This document shows, piece after piece, positions 36,060 through 44,180 of a stretch of 64,000 nt of DNA (position 1 is the stretch's first letter; the number at the start of each line of letters is the position of its first letter). The notes beneath the pieces are model-generated. The model ran no database searches. It saw only the letters and a program-made list of their open reading frames with translations, and had not been told where the DNA came from. Location: contig JAHDQM010000001.1 in NCBI GenBank assembly GCA_018433835.1, forward strand, positions 1 to 64,000, given 5' to 3'. This stretch comes from Methanoculleus sp. GTDB lineage: Archaea; Halobacteriota; Methanomicrobia; Methanomicrobiales; Methanoculleaceae. The translations under genes were made by a program, and so were the position numbers.

Positions 36060-37010
36060 CTATCCGATGCATCCATCAGGGGATAATGACACCCAGCGAT
36101 TCGTGTTACCACCGTCATCAGTAGTTAACCATGCATTGCAGCTAACCCATATATCCATCTGGCAACGATCAGTAAAGCATCCAAACTTGAAATGTGTAGA
36201 GTGTTTGCCTAATGTTGTATACATTCCAGTATTTTGAGTGCTATACTCACATTGTCTCCAGCCAAGCATTGCTGGATTAACCCACCAAGTGCTGTGATCC
36301 TCTATCGAGGTTATGCTGTTACCGTAATCAACATAAAACCAGCCTTCCGTATGAAGACTAGCGATTACATCTTGTACTACATTTCTGAACTCATCGGTAC
36401 GGCTTACTTTCACCAAATACGTACTTAAAATCGTATAGGACGAATTCGGGGACTTAACTGGGATTGAGTAGAGCTGATACTGTAGTTCAGTGCCTAATGA
36501 GTACTCATTGGCGTTTTGCTCATCCAGTGCTACTCCTCTTGGACTGTATGATACTTTCTTTTCGCCCAATAACTCAGGAATGAGATCATATGTTGTTACA
36601 GATTCTCCGTCATAAACCGCTTCAAGCACGACATCTCCCCGACCGATGAGAAGGATCTGATACTGCTCCAGATCATAGAGACCTATAATAGCGTCAGTGT
36701 CATCATCCAATTTTGCTTTTTCCATAATCTCGTTAACGAGATCTTTGCATTCACTGTAGGGAATGAGCAGGATCTGGTTGTCGGAAACCTTTGGTTCGTC
36801 GATACCGAATTCCATCAGCAAATTAGTCTCTGATCCGGATACATAAGAGACAACGCCACTTTCAGGGATGGAACACGAGGCACACGTTTGGTTCTGATCG
36901 CCAATGATCGCTTCTCCGGAAGTAACACCCTCCGCAGCCGCGAAAGACATCACCACCGATACCATAAGAAGCAGTCCAAGTAAGACTACTCCTGTTCTTT
37001 CCAGTTTCAT
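36060..37010 (-). CDS. Large secreted protein of unknown function
   Basis: 316 aa. N-terminal signal peptide (TGVVLLGLLLMVSVVMSFAAA, about 6-26). The mature part has an early CASC pair (about 43-46), a region DLVNEIMEKAKLDDDTDAIIGLYDLEQ, and a C-terminal Cys-containing domain (CEYSTQNTGMYTTLG, CFTDRCQMDIWVSC) that could form disulfides. The neighbouring Trx-CcdA protein would be a natural partner for disulfide handling (inference). GGAGAG precedes ATG 37010. A conserved promoter/leader copy (37090-37256) lies upstream. No family recognised. Confidence 0.72.
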   Translation of the reverse strand: MKLERTGVVLLGLLLMVSVVMSFAAAEGVTSGEAIIGDQNQTCASCSIPESGVVSYVSGSETNLLMEFGIDEPKVSDNQILLIPYSECKDLVNEIMEKAKLDDDTDAIIGLYDLEQYQILLIGRGDVVLEAVYDGESVTTYDLIPELLGEKKVSYSPRGVALDEQNANEYSLGTELQYQLYSIPVKSPNSSYTILSTYLVKVSRTDEFRNVVQDVIASLHTEGWFYVDYGNSITSIEDHSTWWVNPAMLGWRQCEYSTQNTGMYTTLGKHSTHFKFGCFTDRCQMDIWVSCNAWLTTDDGGNTNRWVSLSPDGCIG

Positions 37011-37089
37011 AGGTTACTCTCCTCTAGTTTTACGTTCCCGGGGGCACAGAACCACAACGGCTATCGCTCATAAGCACCAACAGCCCTGT

Positions 37090-37256
37090 TGCCTCCGGGC
37101 ATGCGGGGCGCGTCATCCGGTCGTCAACCAGGGATGGGCGGCCCCACACCTTTTGCAGACGCCGTTTCAAAGCATCCACACAATGACATGAACGGCGATC
37201 TATTTAGAAATTCTGTCCAATTTCTTTACACGTCGGCAGGTTTCTGCCAAAAGTAA
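37090..37256 (-). promoter_or_regulatory. Shared promoter/leader repeat (copy A)
   Basis: Near-identical over about 110 bases to 40891-41055. On the minus strand the order is GTGTAAAGAAATTGGACAG (37213-37231), TATA-like TTTCTAAATAGA (about 37200-37211), then about 100 transcribed bases of conserved leader before the gene at 37010. The 25-bp segment 37208-37232 is identical to 43434-43458. Confidence 0.7.
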
Positions 37257-37566
37257 GGGGTTTGATCCCTTTTCTGGAGATGAAACCCTTATCACGGCGC
37301 CGCCGTACAGGGTGCACTATTGTCCACCATCGGCAACGGTGCCAGTAGTGCCCCAAGAAACAACTGATAGTAGGAAAAACTCCCCAATGTGAGCTTTTGG
37401 TATGAACGCAGGGTATTGCTCAACGTAATACGGTCAGATTCTATGAAAAACTTTTTCAGTTATATTCCGGGACACTACCCTTTTTTCGCGTGGAGCGCCC
37501 CGTCTGCGCTGCTGCCGTAGCGCATCCGCACACGGAAGCCGCAGCATGCCTGTGCTGCCGTTACGC
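37257..37566. other. Intergenic region, nothing recognised
   Basis: Lies between the promoter of the 37010 gene and the 3' end of the lipoprotein gene at 37567. Some open frames exist but have no supporting codon or signal features. Confidence 0.4.
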
Positions 37567-38130
37567 TCACACGAACTCGAACTCCTTGGCGTAGCCGCCT
37601 TCGTACCAGATGCAGTGTGTCCCGGGAGTGAGGTTGTCCGCCACCATGTATATGGTCTCACTTCGGTTCGCCCCTGAAGTATCCCAACGCACCGTCCAGT
37701 TTTCTCCGGGGTCGAGGAAGCACACCACGGTCGGAGCACATCCCGTATTGCCGACGAGCTCCCACGTGCCGCCGGTGCAATTGCCCGGCATGCATCCTGA
37801 TTCGTTCGTGACCCATCTGTCAATCCACCATGGGCGCGGGTTGCCGAATTCCACCGGCTCATCGCCGCAGTTGACGATACCGAACTCCACCACCTCCCCG
37901 ATATGGTAGACGTTTCTGTCCGTGAAGACATAGACGCCGTTCACCGGCTCCCCCGGGCAGACCGCGGGCGGGCCGCAGAATCCTTCGGGGACGGTGCAGG
38001 TCTCGCAGGGTTCCGGTGTCGGTTCTGGGGTGGCATTTACGGCAGTATCGGCCGGTCCCAGGCACCCGGCGGTCGCGAGGACGGCAATGAGAGTTACCAT
38101 CGCGATGCATGGGGGAATACGTGACTTCAT
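37567..38130 (-). CDS. Lipoprotein with proteinase-inhibitor-like Ig fold (copy 1)
   Basis: 187 aa. Signal peptide and lipobox (IAVLATAGC, Cys about 23), Thr/Pro linker (TPEPTPEPCETC), then a beta domain (about 60-187). The pattern VYHIGEVVEFGIVNCGDEPV, LDPGENWTVRWDT and LTPGTHCIWY resembles the BsuPI intracellular proteinase inhibitor fold, though no search could be run. It has about eight cysteines in the mature part. ATG 38130. Paralogue of the next gene upstream and close to the split subtilase gene, which supports an inhibitor role by context. Confidence 0.7.
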   Translation of the reverse strand: MKSRIPPCIAMVTLIAVLATAGCLGPADTAVNATPEPTPEPCETCTVPEGFCGPPAVCPGEPVNGVYVFTDRNVYHIGEVVEFGIVNCGDEPVEFGNPRPWWIDRWVTNESGCMPGNCTGGTWELVGNTGCAPTVVCFLDPGENWTVRWDTSGANRSETIYMVADNLTPGTHCIWYEGGYAKEFEFV

Positions 38131-38224
38131 TGTGGTTTCTCCGGTTGCGTGCACATCCTTACCCCTCCTGGTGAACGGGACCCACCGGGCTGCGCGCTGG
38201 CACGGGGCCGCCTGCTCAACGCCA

Positions 38225-38836
38225 TCATACGAATGCGAACTCCTTGGTGAAGTTGAGGTTGCCCTCTACGTAATGTATCCGGTCCCCCCGGGATATCCCG
38301 ATCCAGGGGTACCGTATCCGGTATGTCCCGGGGGTGAGGGTGACGTTGTCGTTCATCGGCCGTACCTCTCTCCCCCACTCTGGAGTATTCCACCGCGTCG
38401 TCTCCGTCTCTCCGGGATGAAGAGGCCATGCCATTGTTTGAACAAATCCTGCAACATGGCCGACCATCTCCCACGTACCGTCGGTATCGTTGTCCGGTGT
38501 GCCCCTGGGTGCGTTTGTGATCCATCTTTCAACCTGCCACGGAGATGGGTGAGCAAACATTATGCGTTCATCGCCGCAGTTGACGATGCCGAACTCCACC
38601 ACCTCCCCGATCCGGTAGACGTTCCTGTCCGTGAAGACATAGACGCCGCTCACCGGTTCCCCCGGGCATACCCCGGGCGGGCCGCAGAATCCCTCGGGGA
38701 CGGTGCAGGTCTCGCAAGGCTCCGGTGTGGGTTCCAGGGTGGTATTTACGGCAGTATCGGCCGGTCCCAGGCACCCGGCGCTGGCAAGGACGACGAGGAT
38801 TATCGTCACGACGCATGAGTAAATACGTAATTTCAT
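38225..38836 (-). CDS. Lipoprotein with proteinase-inhibitor-like Ig fold (copy 2)
   Basis: 203 aa paralogue of the preceding entry. Lipobox LASAGC with Cys about 22 and the same linker (TLEPTPEPCETCTVPEGFC). The Ig-like part keeps RIGEVVEFGIVNCGDE, LHPGETETTRWNT and LTPGTYRIRYPW but diverges in the loops and has a longer C-terminal hairpin. GGAGGGG precedes ATG 38836. First of the tandem pair; lies 40 bases downstream of the subtilase gene on the same strand, probably in one transcript. Confidence 0.72.
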   Translation of the reverse strand: MKLRIYSCVVTIILVVLASAGCLGPADTAVNTTLEPTPEPCETCTVPEGFCGPPGVCPGEPVSGVYVFTDRNVYRIGEVVEFGIVNCGDERIMFAHPSPWQVERWITNAPRGTPDNDTDGTWEMVGHVAGFVQTMAWPLHPGETETTRWNTPEWGREVRPMNDNVTLTPGTYRIRYPWIGISRGDRIHYVEGNLNFTKEFAFV

Positions 38837-38876
38837 TGCAGCCCCTCCGTTGACGTGTATACAAAAATAAGTGGGT

Positions 38877-40100
38877 TCAGGGGTCGCTGATGCTGTAAGC
38901 CAGCGCGAGACGCTCGGATGCGCCTTCGAACCGGTATTTAACAACCCTCGCCTGATAGTTCCCGCTCATTTCCGTCTCGAACTGGCCGATCTCGTAGTTG
39001 TTGTCGTAGGACGACGAGACTTCGACCTGCTCGCCGTTCGGATCGTAGATGACAAGATCGAAGTCGGATTGCAGCGGGTCGTTAATCGTGCCGTAAGGGG
39101 GATGCAGGTCCGGGGGATGCGAGTCCCACGAGGCGACGACCCGGACCTTCTTCCCGGCGGGGATGCCGCTCAGGACATAGGTCTTCGGGAAGTCGCCGTA
39201 GGTCACGGTATTCGCCCACCAGCGGTTATTCACGATGGTGTCATCGGCGATCGAGCAGTCGATCCCGCCTGCACCGTCGCGGTCGCTCAACCTGCTGGCA
39301 CCCTCGATGTTGTGGATCGCTCCTGCCATGATGGCGGCCTTGACGGCTTCCGGCCAGGACGCGAGCTGGCTCTGCCGGTGCATCAGCAGGGCGGCCTCGC
39401 CGGATACTGCCGGTGCGGCGAGACTTGTTCCTGAGGCGCAACTGACGAGCCAGGGACTGGCCGTCGAGGTGGATGTTATCCCGCACCCGACGGCGACCAC
39501 CTCCGGCTTCTCCCGATCACCGTGCGGCGATTCCGGATCGTTATAGCCAGAGTATTGCCACATGGTATCACCTGTCCAAGCTGATGAATCCCGATCATCA
39601 AAAGCACCAACAGTAATGACGTTATAGGCAAGGCCCGGACACCATACATTGCCACTGTTGGGTGGGTTACCTGCAGCAACAACGACGGTCAGGTGGTTGC
39701 TCCAGACGACATGATCGAGGTACTGATCCATATCGCCGAGGCTGCTTCCAGTCTCTCCCCCAAAACTGCAACTGATGACCTTTGCGCCCTGCGTTATCGC
39801 CCACTCTGTTGCAGCGACAATATCGGTATCGTCCTCGCTGGGGGCATTTGCAGAGAGCAGCGCCGGTACTCCGTAGGAGATGCCCTTGTGCGTTGAGTGG
39901 GTGCTCGCAACGACACCCGCGACTTCGGTTGCATGGGAACTCGCGGGCAGATCGGGGCGGTACGACGATCCGTCAAGTAAGTACGGATTTGAGAATTCTA
40001 TTCTTGAACTTGTACTCAACTCTGACTCCGGCACTTCCACAATCGCGACCTTGATGCCGGTGCCGGTCTTTCCTCGGCCCCAGACGACATCCGCCTTCAC
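38877..40100 (-). CDS. Subtilase (S8) catalytic part, separated by a frameshift
   Basis: 407 codons. The His motif SSHATEVAGVVAS and the Ser motif GTSLAAPAVSGEAALL are intact, as is the oxyanion-region stretch VVVAAGNPPNSG. Where the catalytic Asp is expected (usually D-T/S-G), the sequence reads VAIVEVPESE, with Glu in the Asp position. A C-terminal beta domain (about 300-407, DFDLVIYDPNGEQVEVSSS) resembles P/PPC-type domains. The frame has no signal peptide or good start; upstream it continues without stop past 40121 and overlaps the end of the N-terminal part (40114-40821). Together they would form one exported preproprotease. Confidence 0.78.
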   Translation of the reverse strand: MKADVVWGRGKTGTGIKVAIVEVPESELSTSSRIEFSNPYLLDGSSYRPDLPASSHATEVAGVVASTHSTHKGISYGVPALLSANAPSEDDTDIVAATEWAITQGAKVISCSFGGETGSSLGDMDQYLDHVVWSNHLTVVVAAGNPPNSGNVWCPGLAYNVITVGAFDDRDSSAWTGDTMWQYSGYNDPESPHGDREKPEVVAVGCGITSTSTASPWLVSCASGTSLAAPAVSGEAALLMHRQSQLASWPEAVKAAIMAGAIHNIEGASRLSDRDGAGGIDCSIADDTIVNNRWWANTVTYGDFPKTYVLSGIPAGKKVRVVASWDSHPPDLHPPYGTINDPLQSDFDLVIYDPNGEQVEVSSSYDNNYEIGQFETEMSGNYQARVVKYRFEGASERLALAYSISDP

Positions 40101-40113
40101 GGTCGGCGCTGCA

Positions 40114-40821
40114 CTATTGAGGCGCAGGTTCGTAGCTCCGGGTGATGTCCAGCGATACGACGTCCGACCGCTTGCTCAGGTCCTGGATCGCCTCCCTGGA
40201 GACCTCCGCGAAGACCACCGGGGCGTACTGGCTGGCATAGACCACGGTCGAGTCCTGTTCCTTCAGGAAGTCGATCACCGGCGCCTCGTGGGCGGCATAC
40301 GCGGTCCTCTGCAGGCTCAGTAGTTCCTGGTGCTGCTCCTCGCTCAGGTTGCCCTGGAACCGCGACCGGTCCATGGAGGGCTCCGTCAGCCATATCCAGA
40401 CGACGACCTTCTCGTCGGATCGCATGGTTGAGACGCGATCCGCAAGTTCCGGGTCCAGTTTTCCGTATCGTTTGCTGCTTTCAGCCGCTTCGGCCTCTCT
40501 GACAGCATCGATATCGGCAGCCTTCCCCTCTTCGTCCAGATAAATCCCGTAGATAGCGGACGACTTTTCGTCCAGTATCTTTGTCCCCCAGAGGGTCCGG
40601 CCCGTAAGGGGGAACGTGGCAAAGGCTTCGTTTATGATGGTTAACTCTCCTGCGGGAATGCCCTCCCGCGTGGAGACATGTTCGAGTGCTTCCGCTCGGT
40701 AGGTCTGCAGATCGAACGAACTCTCGATACCCGTCTGTGCGCTCACCGCTGGCATGGTTACCATTCCCACGAGAAGGAGTGCCAGAACTACGGGCAATCC
40801 CCTGATCTTTTTTGGTTGCAT
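40114..40821 (-). CDS. Subtilase signal peptide and propeptide part
   Basis: 235 codons. Signal peptide (GLPVVLALLLVGMVTMPAVSA) then a propeptide of about 205 aa ending in an inhibitor-I9-like segment (VVYASQYAPVVFAEVSREAI...SDVVSLDITRSYEP). It stops at TAG 40114-40116, in a reading frame one base off from the catalytic part. Without one base near 40114-40124 the frame would continue as Glu-Pro-Ala-Leu-Asn-Ser into the catalytic domain. GGAGGTGA precedes ATG 40821. Conserved promoter copy B lies upstream. May be a true mutation, a sequencing error or +1 frameshifting. Confidence 0.8.
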   Translation of the reverse strand: MQPKKIRGLPVVLALLLVGMVTMPAVSAQTGIESSFDLQTYRAEALEHVSTREGIPAGELTIINEAFATFPLTGRTLWGTKILDEKSSAIYGIYLDEEGKAADIDAVREAEAAESSKRYGKLDPELADRVSTMRSDEKVVVWIWLTEPSMDRSRFQGNLSEEQHQELLSLQRTAYAAHEAPVIDFLKEQDSTVVYASQYAPVVFAEVSREAIQDLSKRSDVVSLDITRSYEPAPQ

Positions 40822-40890
40822 TGTTCACCTCCGTGTAGATTGGTGGAGGCACGACGCAACGCTTTTACAGTTCAAAAGCCCAGATCGTCA

Positions 40891-41055
40891 TGCCTCCGGG
40901 CATGCGGGGCGCGTCATCCGGTCGTCAACCAGGGATGGGCGGCCCCCCACTTTTGCGGACGCCGTTTCAAAGCATCCACACAATGGCTTGAACACAGAGC
41001 TATTTAGAAATTCTGTCAGATTCATTTACACGTTCGCAGATATTTGCCGAAAGTG
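40891..41055 (-). promoter_or_regulatory. Shared promoter/leader repeat (copy B)
   Basis: Near-identical to 37090-37256 in the inner 110 bases. Minus-strand order: CGTGTAAATGAATCTGACAG (upstream element), TATA-like TTTCTAAATAGC, then a conserved leader of about 100 bases ending about 70 bases before the subtilase ATG. The strong GGAGGTGA lies outside the repeat. Confidence 0.7.
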
Positions 41056-41305
41056 AACGGAGAGAACCCTCCCCGGAAGACGAGAGCACAGGAGAGAACC
41101 TATTCTCAAGGCGGTATATGCCGTACAGGACGCAGCAGCCTCTGACTGCCGCACTTGCGCGCGCCCTGCACCCGAAGTACCGGGTTCTTTCGATGGACGG
41201 GCAGGCCTGCCGGCCGATTGCATAAACTATATCAGCCATGATCGACAGTACCTTCAACCCGTACAAAAACCCGTCGAAACCAGAATGCTCCTATCCGGAG
41301 GTCCC
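41056..41305. other. Intergenic region upstream of the 41306 gene
   Basis: ACTATATCA near 41227-41235 may be a TATA box. GGAGGT at 41297-41302 is the ribosome-binding site of the next gene. No gene or repeat otherwise. Confidence 0.4.
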
Positions 41306-41998
41306 ATGAAAAAGAGCCAGATTGTCATCTGGAGCATCCTCATCGCTCTCGTTTTCGTGCAGTATTTTTACATGCCCAAGCAGCCCGAGGTCACCAGGGG
41401 AGAGATGCATGTCTCTTTCGACTCCCGGGAGTGCCGACCCGACCTGGTTGACCTCTGGAATACGCTTGTACAGGAGCAGGCGTTTTCGAACGAGTCGGCC
41501 GTGCTCATCCAGCTGAACCAGTATATCGACAAAGACGGAACAGTGCAGTGCACCGAACTCCACTGGATCGGCTACGTGGACGGGGAGGAGCACGCGTACG
41601 AGGTATATGCCCACCAGAATGGCAACGTATATTATAACGACCAGATATTTGACTTCCCCATGCAGGGGGTACATCCCCTCGCCATATTACGCGAGGTCGA
41701 CAGGATCGAGTTTGACGATCTCACTCGCGGAGAATACAATATAACGCTCACGACGTTCAAACACGACGGTCCAATGACCTACAACAAAACCAACGGCGAC
41801 CTGTACGCCTTCGCGGACGGATCGCTCCGTCCCCTGAAGGAGGCCGCGTTCTCTTCCGAAGCCTCCTGGCATACGATCGAGATCTTCCCGGAGATCGGGC
41901 AGTCGGGCGGGATTACGACCGCAGAGAGCATATCGGATCACATCATCCTCTTCCCCGAGCAGGAGATCGCCCGGGCCGACTCCGTCGTCCATGCATGA
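41306..41998 (+). CDS. Membrane-anchored exported protein of unknown function
   Basis: 230 aa. One N-terminal membrane anchor (IVIWSILIALVFVQYFYM, about residues 6-23) then an extracellular domain of about 200 aa, beta-rich, with two cysteines (about 41 and 78). ATG 41306 is preceded by GGAGGT at good spacing. It faces the opposite way from the surrounding minus-strand genes. No family was recognised. Confidence 0.7.
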   Translation: MKKSQIVIWSILIALVFVQYFYMPKQPEVTRGEMHVSFDSRECRPDLVDLWNTLVQEQAFSNESAVLIQLNQYIDKDGTVQCTELHWIGYVDGEEHAYEVYAHQNGNVYYNDQIFDFPMQGVHPLAILREVDRIEFDDLTRGEYNITLTTFKHDGPMTYNKTNGDLYAFADGSLRPLKEAAFSSEASWHTIEIFPEIGQSGGITTAESISDHIILFPEQEIARADSVVHA

Positions 41999-42102
41999 CG
42001 TGCAGGCGGCGCCCGGAGACTCTGAACGCATCCTCGATAAGCCGCGGGGTGATCAGGGAAAAGGGGCAAACGGTGCAGTTATGGAGAACTGTCGAACGGC
42101 AA

Positions 42103-42876
42103 TCAGATGCCGGTGCCGGACACACGCCCCCCGGCGATCGCGGGCTTCCACGATTCGTGGGCTTGTACACACTCTTTCGCATCGGCGTAGAGGTAGTAGC
42201 GTACGAACCGTCCTTTCTTCTCGTCTCTGACAATACCGTCCCGGAGCAGCGGTTTCATATGCCAGGTGACGTTCGCGCCCGACATCATGAGCCGGGACGC
42301 GATCTCTTTTCTCGTGCTCCCCGGGTGCTGCAAAACGATATTGAGTATCCGACTCTTTGACTGCTCGTTGAGATATCTCGCCACCTTTCGTTCCAGACCG
42401 GGACAGGCGCCCGTGGCGACGTAATATCTCATGCCTCTGCAGTTCGGCTCGGGGACGACCGTTCCCATCCTGCATAACATCTCTACGTGGTAGCGGAGGG
42501 TTCCGATATTCATCCCGAGCAGCCGGGAAAGAGAGCTTGTATTGATTCCCGGATTATCGCGTATGCACAGGTACGCTGCATTCCGGGTTTCGCTCTCAAG
42601 GACGTTATTGTGCAGGACCCTCTTATGGCCGAAATGCAGCCATGCGAGCAGCGAGAATACAAGCTGCATCGGGACAAAAAGCGCCGGAACGAATACGGAT
42701 ACGAGTCCGAGAATAACAATATCCAGGGGGATATTCCAGACGTACACCGGCATCAGATCCAAAGGCACCTTCTCCGGATCTGCGTCCTGAACGGCAGTAG
42801 CCCATGCGGCAGACGGCAGCAGTGCAAGGCAGAAGATGATCAGAGCGATTCGGGCAATCCGCACCCGCGTGACCAT
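42103..42876 (-). CDS. Membrane-bound winged-helix transcriptional regulator
   Basis: 257 aa. N-terminal signal or membrane segment (ALIIFCLALLPSAAWA, about 10-25), a short outside loop, a second hydrophobic segment (IPLDIVILGLVSVFVPALFV, about 46-66) and a cytoplasmic part with two winged-helix domains: GINTSSLSRLLGMNIGTLRYHVEML (about 115-139) and GSTRKEIASRLMMSGANVTWHMKPL (about 185-210). Both resemble archaeal MarR/ArsR-like wHTH of methanogen membrane regulators. TATA-like AAAAATATTT lies about 25-35 bases before ATG 42876. It could sense an external signal and control the surrounding exported-protein genes; inference only. Confidence 0.82.
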   Translation of the reverse strand: MVTRVRIARIALIIFCLALLPSAAWATAVQDADPEKVPLDLMPVYVWNIPLDIVILGLVSVFVPALFVPMQLVFSLLAWLHFGHKRVLHNNVLESETRNAAYLCIRDNPGINTSSLSRLLGMNIGTLRYHVEMLCRMGTVVPEPNCRGMRYYVATGACPGLERKVARYLNEQSKSRILNIVLQHPGSTRKEIASRLMMSGANVTWHMKPLLRDGIVRDEKKGRFVRYYLYADAKECVQAHESWKPAIAGGRVSGTGI

Positions 42877-42959
42877 GGATTTACATAAAACCGGTAGCAA
42901 TAAAAATATTTGGTTTGGTAGGAGTTCGGCTTTGTTGAAAGCGTGTGAGCGGTAATCAT

Positions 42960-43394
42960 TTAAGTATAAGCATTGCAATTCAGAGCATACGGAATGGTTT
43001 CTGTCACACTCTCGCCATACACGTTAAGTCTCCAGGTACCTGATGCAGGGCTGCTTATATCTACGCGGATCCGTCCATCCAGACGTCCGCCATCATTGTC
43101 ATGGTACGAACCATACAGGCTCCCATCCGGTCTGTAGATCTCCAATCTCAGGGAGTGGTCCGGGGTAAACCAGTTTAAGTCGACATTCAGTAAGGACATA
43201 CCGGCTGGTACGTTGAACAGATGAGTATCGGTCTCCCCCTGTGTGATCGTAAAATACTCACGGGTTCCATACCCGTCCGCCTGCGAGAGAAGTCCCGCGA
43301 CTCCGTCATTTTCGTTTCCGATACCTGTAGCTGAAACCACCGGCACGATGAAGGCGACGACGGCCAGAAGTCCTATAATGCGGCTGATCTTCAT
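42960..43394 (-). CDS. Small secreted protein with PPC-like beta domain
   Basis: 144 aa. Signal peptide (IIGLLAVVAFIVPVVSAT), then one beta-sandwich domain: ETDTHLFNVPAGMSLLNVDL, LRLEIYRPDGSLYGSYHDND, and ISSPASGTWRLNVYGESV. The pattern (hydrophobic strands, a YRPDG turn, and a PASGTWRLNVYG strand) is that of pre-peptidase C-terminal (PPC) domains, which usually follow extracellular proteases. Here it is a stand-alone protein. ATG 43394. The same upstream element as the other exported genes lies about 40-65 bases before the start. Confidence 0.75.
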   Translation of the reverse strand: MKISRIIGLLAVVAFIVPVVSATGIGNENDGVAGLLSQADGYGTREYFTITQGETDTHLFNVPAGMSLLNVDLNWFTPDHSLRLEIYRPDGSLYGSYHDNDGGRLDGRIRVDISSPASGTWRLNVYGESVTETIPYALNCNAYT

Positions 43395-43426
43395 CAGAAT
43401 CCACCGATGAGACATCGGAAGACCTC

Positions 43427-43458
43427 CGTATAAAAATTCTGTCCAATTTCTTTACACG
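43427..43458 (-). promoter_or_regulatory. Shared upstream element (copy D, short)
   Basis: 25 bases at 43434-43458 are identical to 37208-37232. Minus-strand order: GTGTAAAGAAATTGGACAG immediately followed by the TATA-like AATTTTTATACGG, so the element sits in the BRE-proximal position. Here the long conserved leader is missing and the start codon is only about 35 bases further. Confidence 0.65.
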
Positions 43459-44180
43459 TTTTATATACGCAAGCAGTACGTCGATCTCGGCGCATGAGAG
43501 ATCACCCGAGCGTCTCCGGAATAGCACGCAGGATCACGGGCATTTCGCCGGGAATCGTCCACTCCGCACCATTCTGAAGGACAGGCGCAGTGCGGGAAAG
43601 GTGTTGCGCGGAATAGTAAACCCCACCTCAAGAGGTTTTTCCGAAAAATAACCGTTGAAGCAAGAGATCAGTCGTACCGCCGTGCGCAACAAGGTCAAAC
43701 CCCGGACCTCGAACCCGCAGCCAATGATCCGCTATCTCTTTGCGATCCTCCCGTTTCTCCTCAAAACCTCCGGACGACTGTCCTTCGAACACGGATTCCA
43801 GCCTTCAGGAACCCGGGGCCGCCGAAAAAAAGCGGGGAGGTGTGACGAATGGCAGGAAAGAGGAGGGAAGTCAGCGAAGTGCCGGGGATAACGGTTGACT
43901 GTCCGCGAGAACCTCCTGTCACGCCGGAGTTCCGGTTCCGGGAAGTTCGTCGACGGTGCGGCCGGGAACTCGTTGGTCCGCGCAAATTGGTTGAAGAGCC
44001 ACCTTTTTATAGGTGACAATCCTTAACCTTATTGTTGAATAGTCAACTATCCGGAAATTTTAAAGGCTGGAAGATCGCCGGGCTGTACCTGCCCGGCCCG
44101 CCTCGCGCGAATGAAACCTAAGAAAACGGAATCCGTACCGGAAAACGGTGTACCATGAACATGATTCAGAGAGGAAACGT
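43459..44180. promoter_or_regulatory. Long region upstream of the flavoprotein operon
   Basis: No convincing gene; open frames on both strands lack start signals and family features. Holds the inverted repeat ATTGTTGA-N4-TCAACTAT at 44031-44050, with a TATA-like TTTTAAA (about 44058-44064) right after it, and an ACCTTTTTATAGGT hairpin at about 44001-44014. Confidence 0.5.
44031..44050. promoter_or_regulatory. Candidate MarR operator upstream of the flavoprotein operon
   Basis: Inverted repeat ATTGTTGA-ATAG-TCAACTAT (seven of eight arm bases pair). The same sequence in perfect form precedes marR at 47531-47550. It ends about eight bases before a TATA-like box, so a bound protein could affect transcription. 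Confidence 0.6.

Noticed and set aside
43655..44019. Possible small genes between the exported-protein island and isf
   Set aside because: Overlapping frames on both strands, no ribosome-binding site, high-GC random composition.
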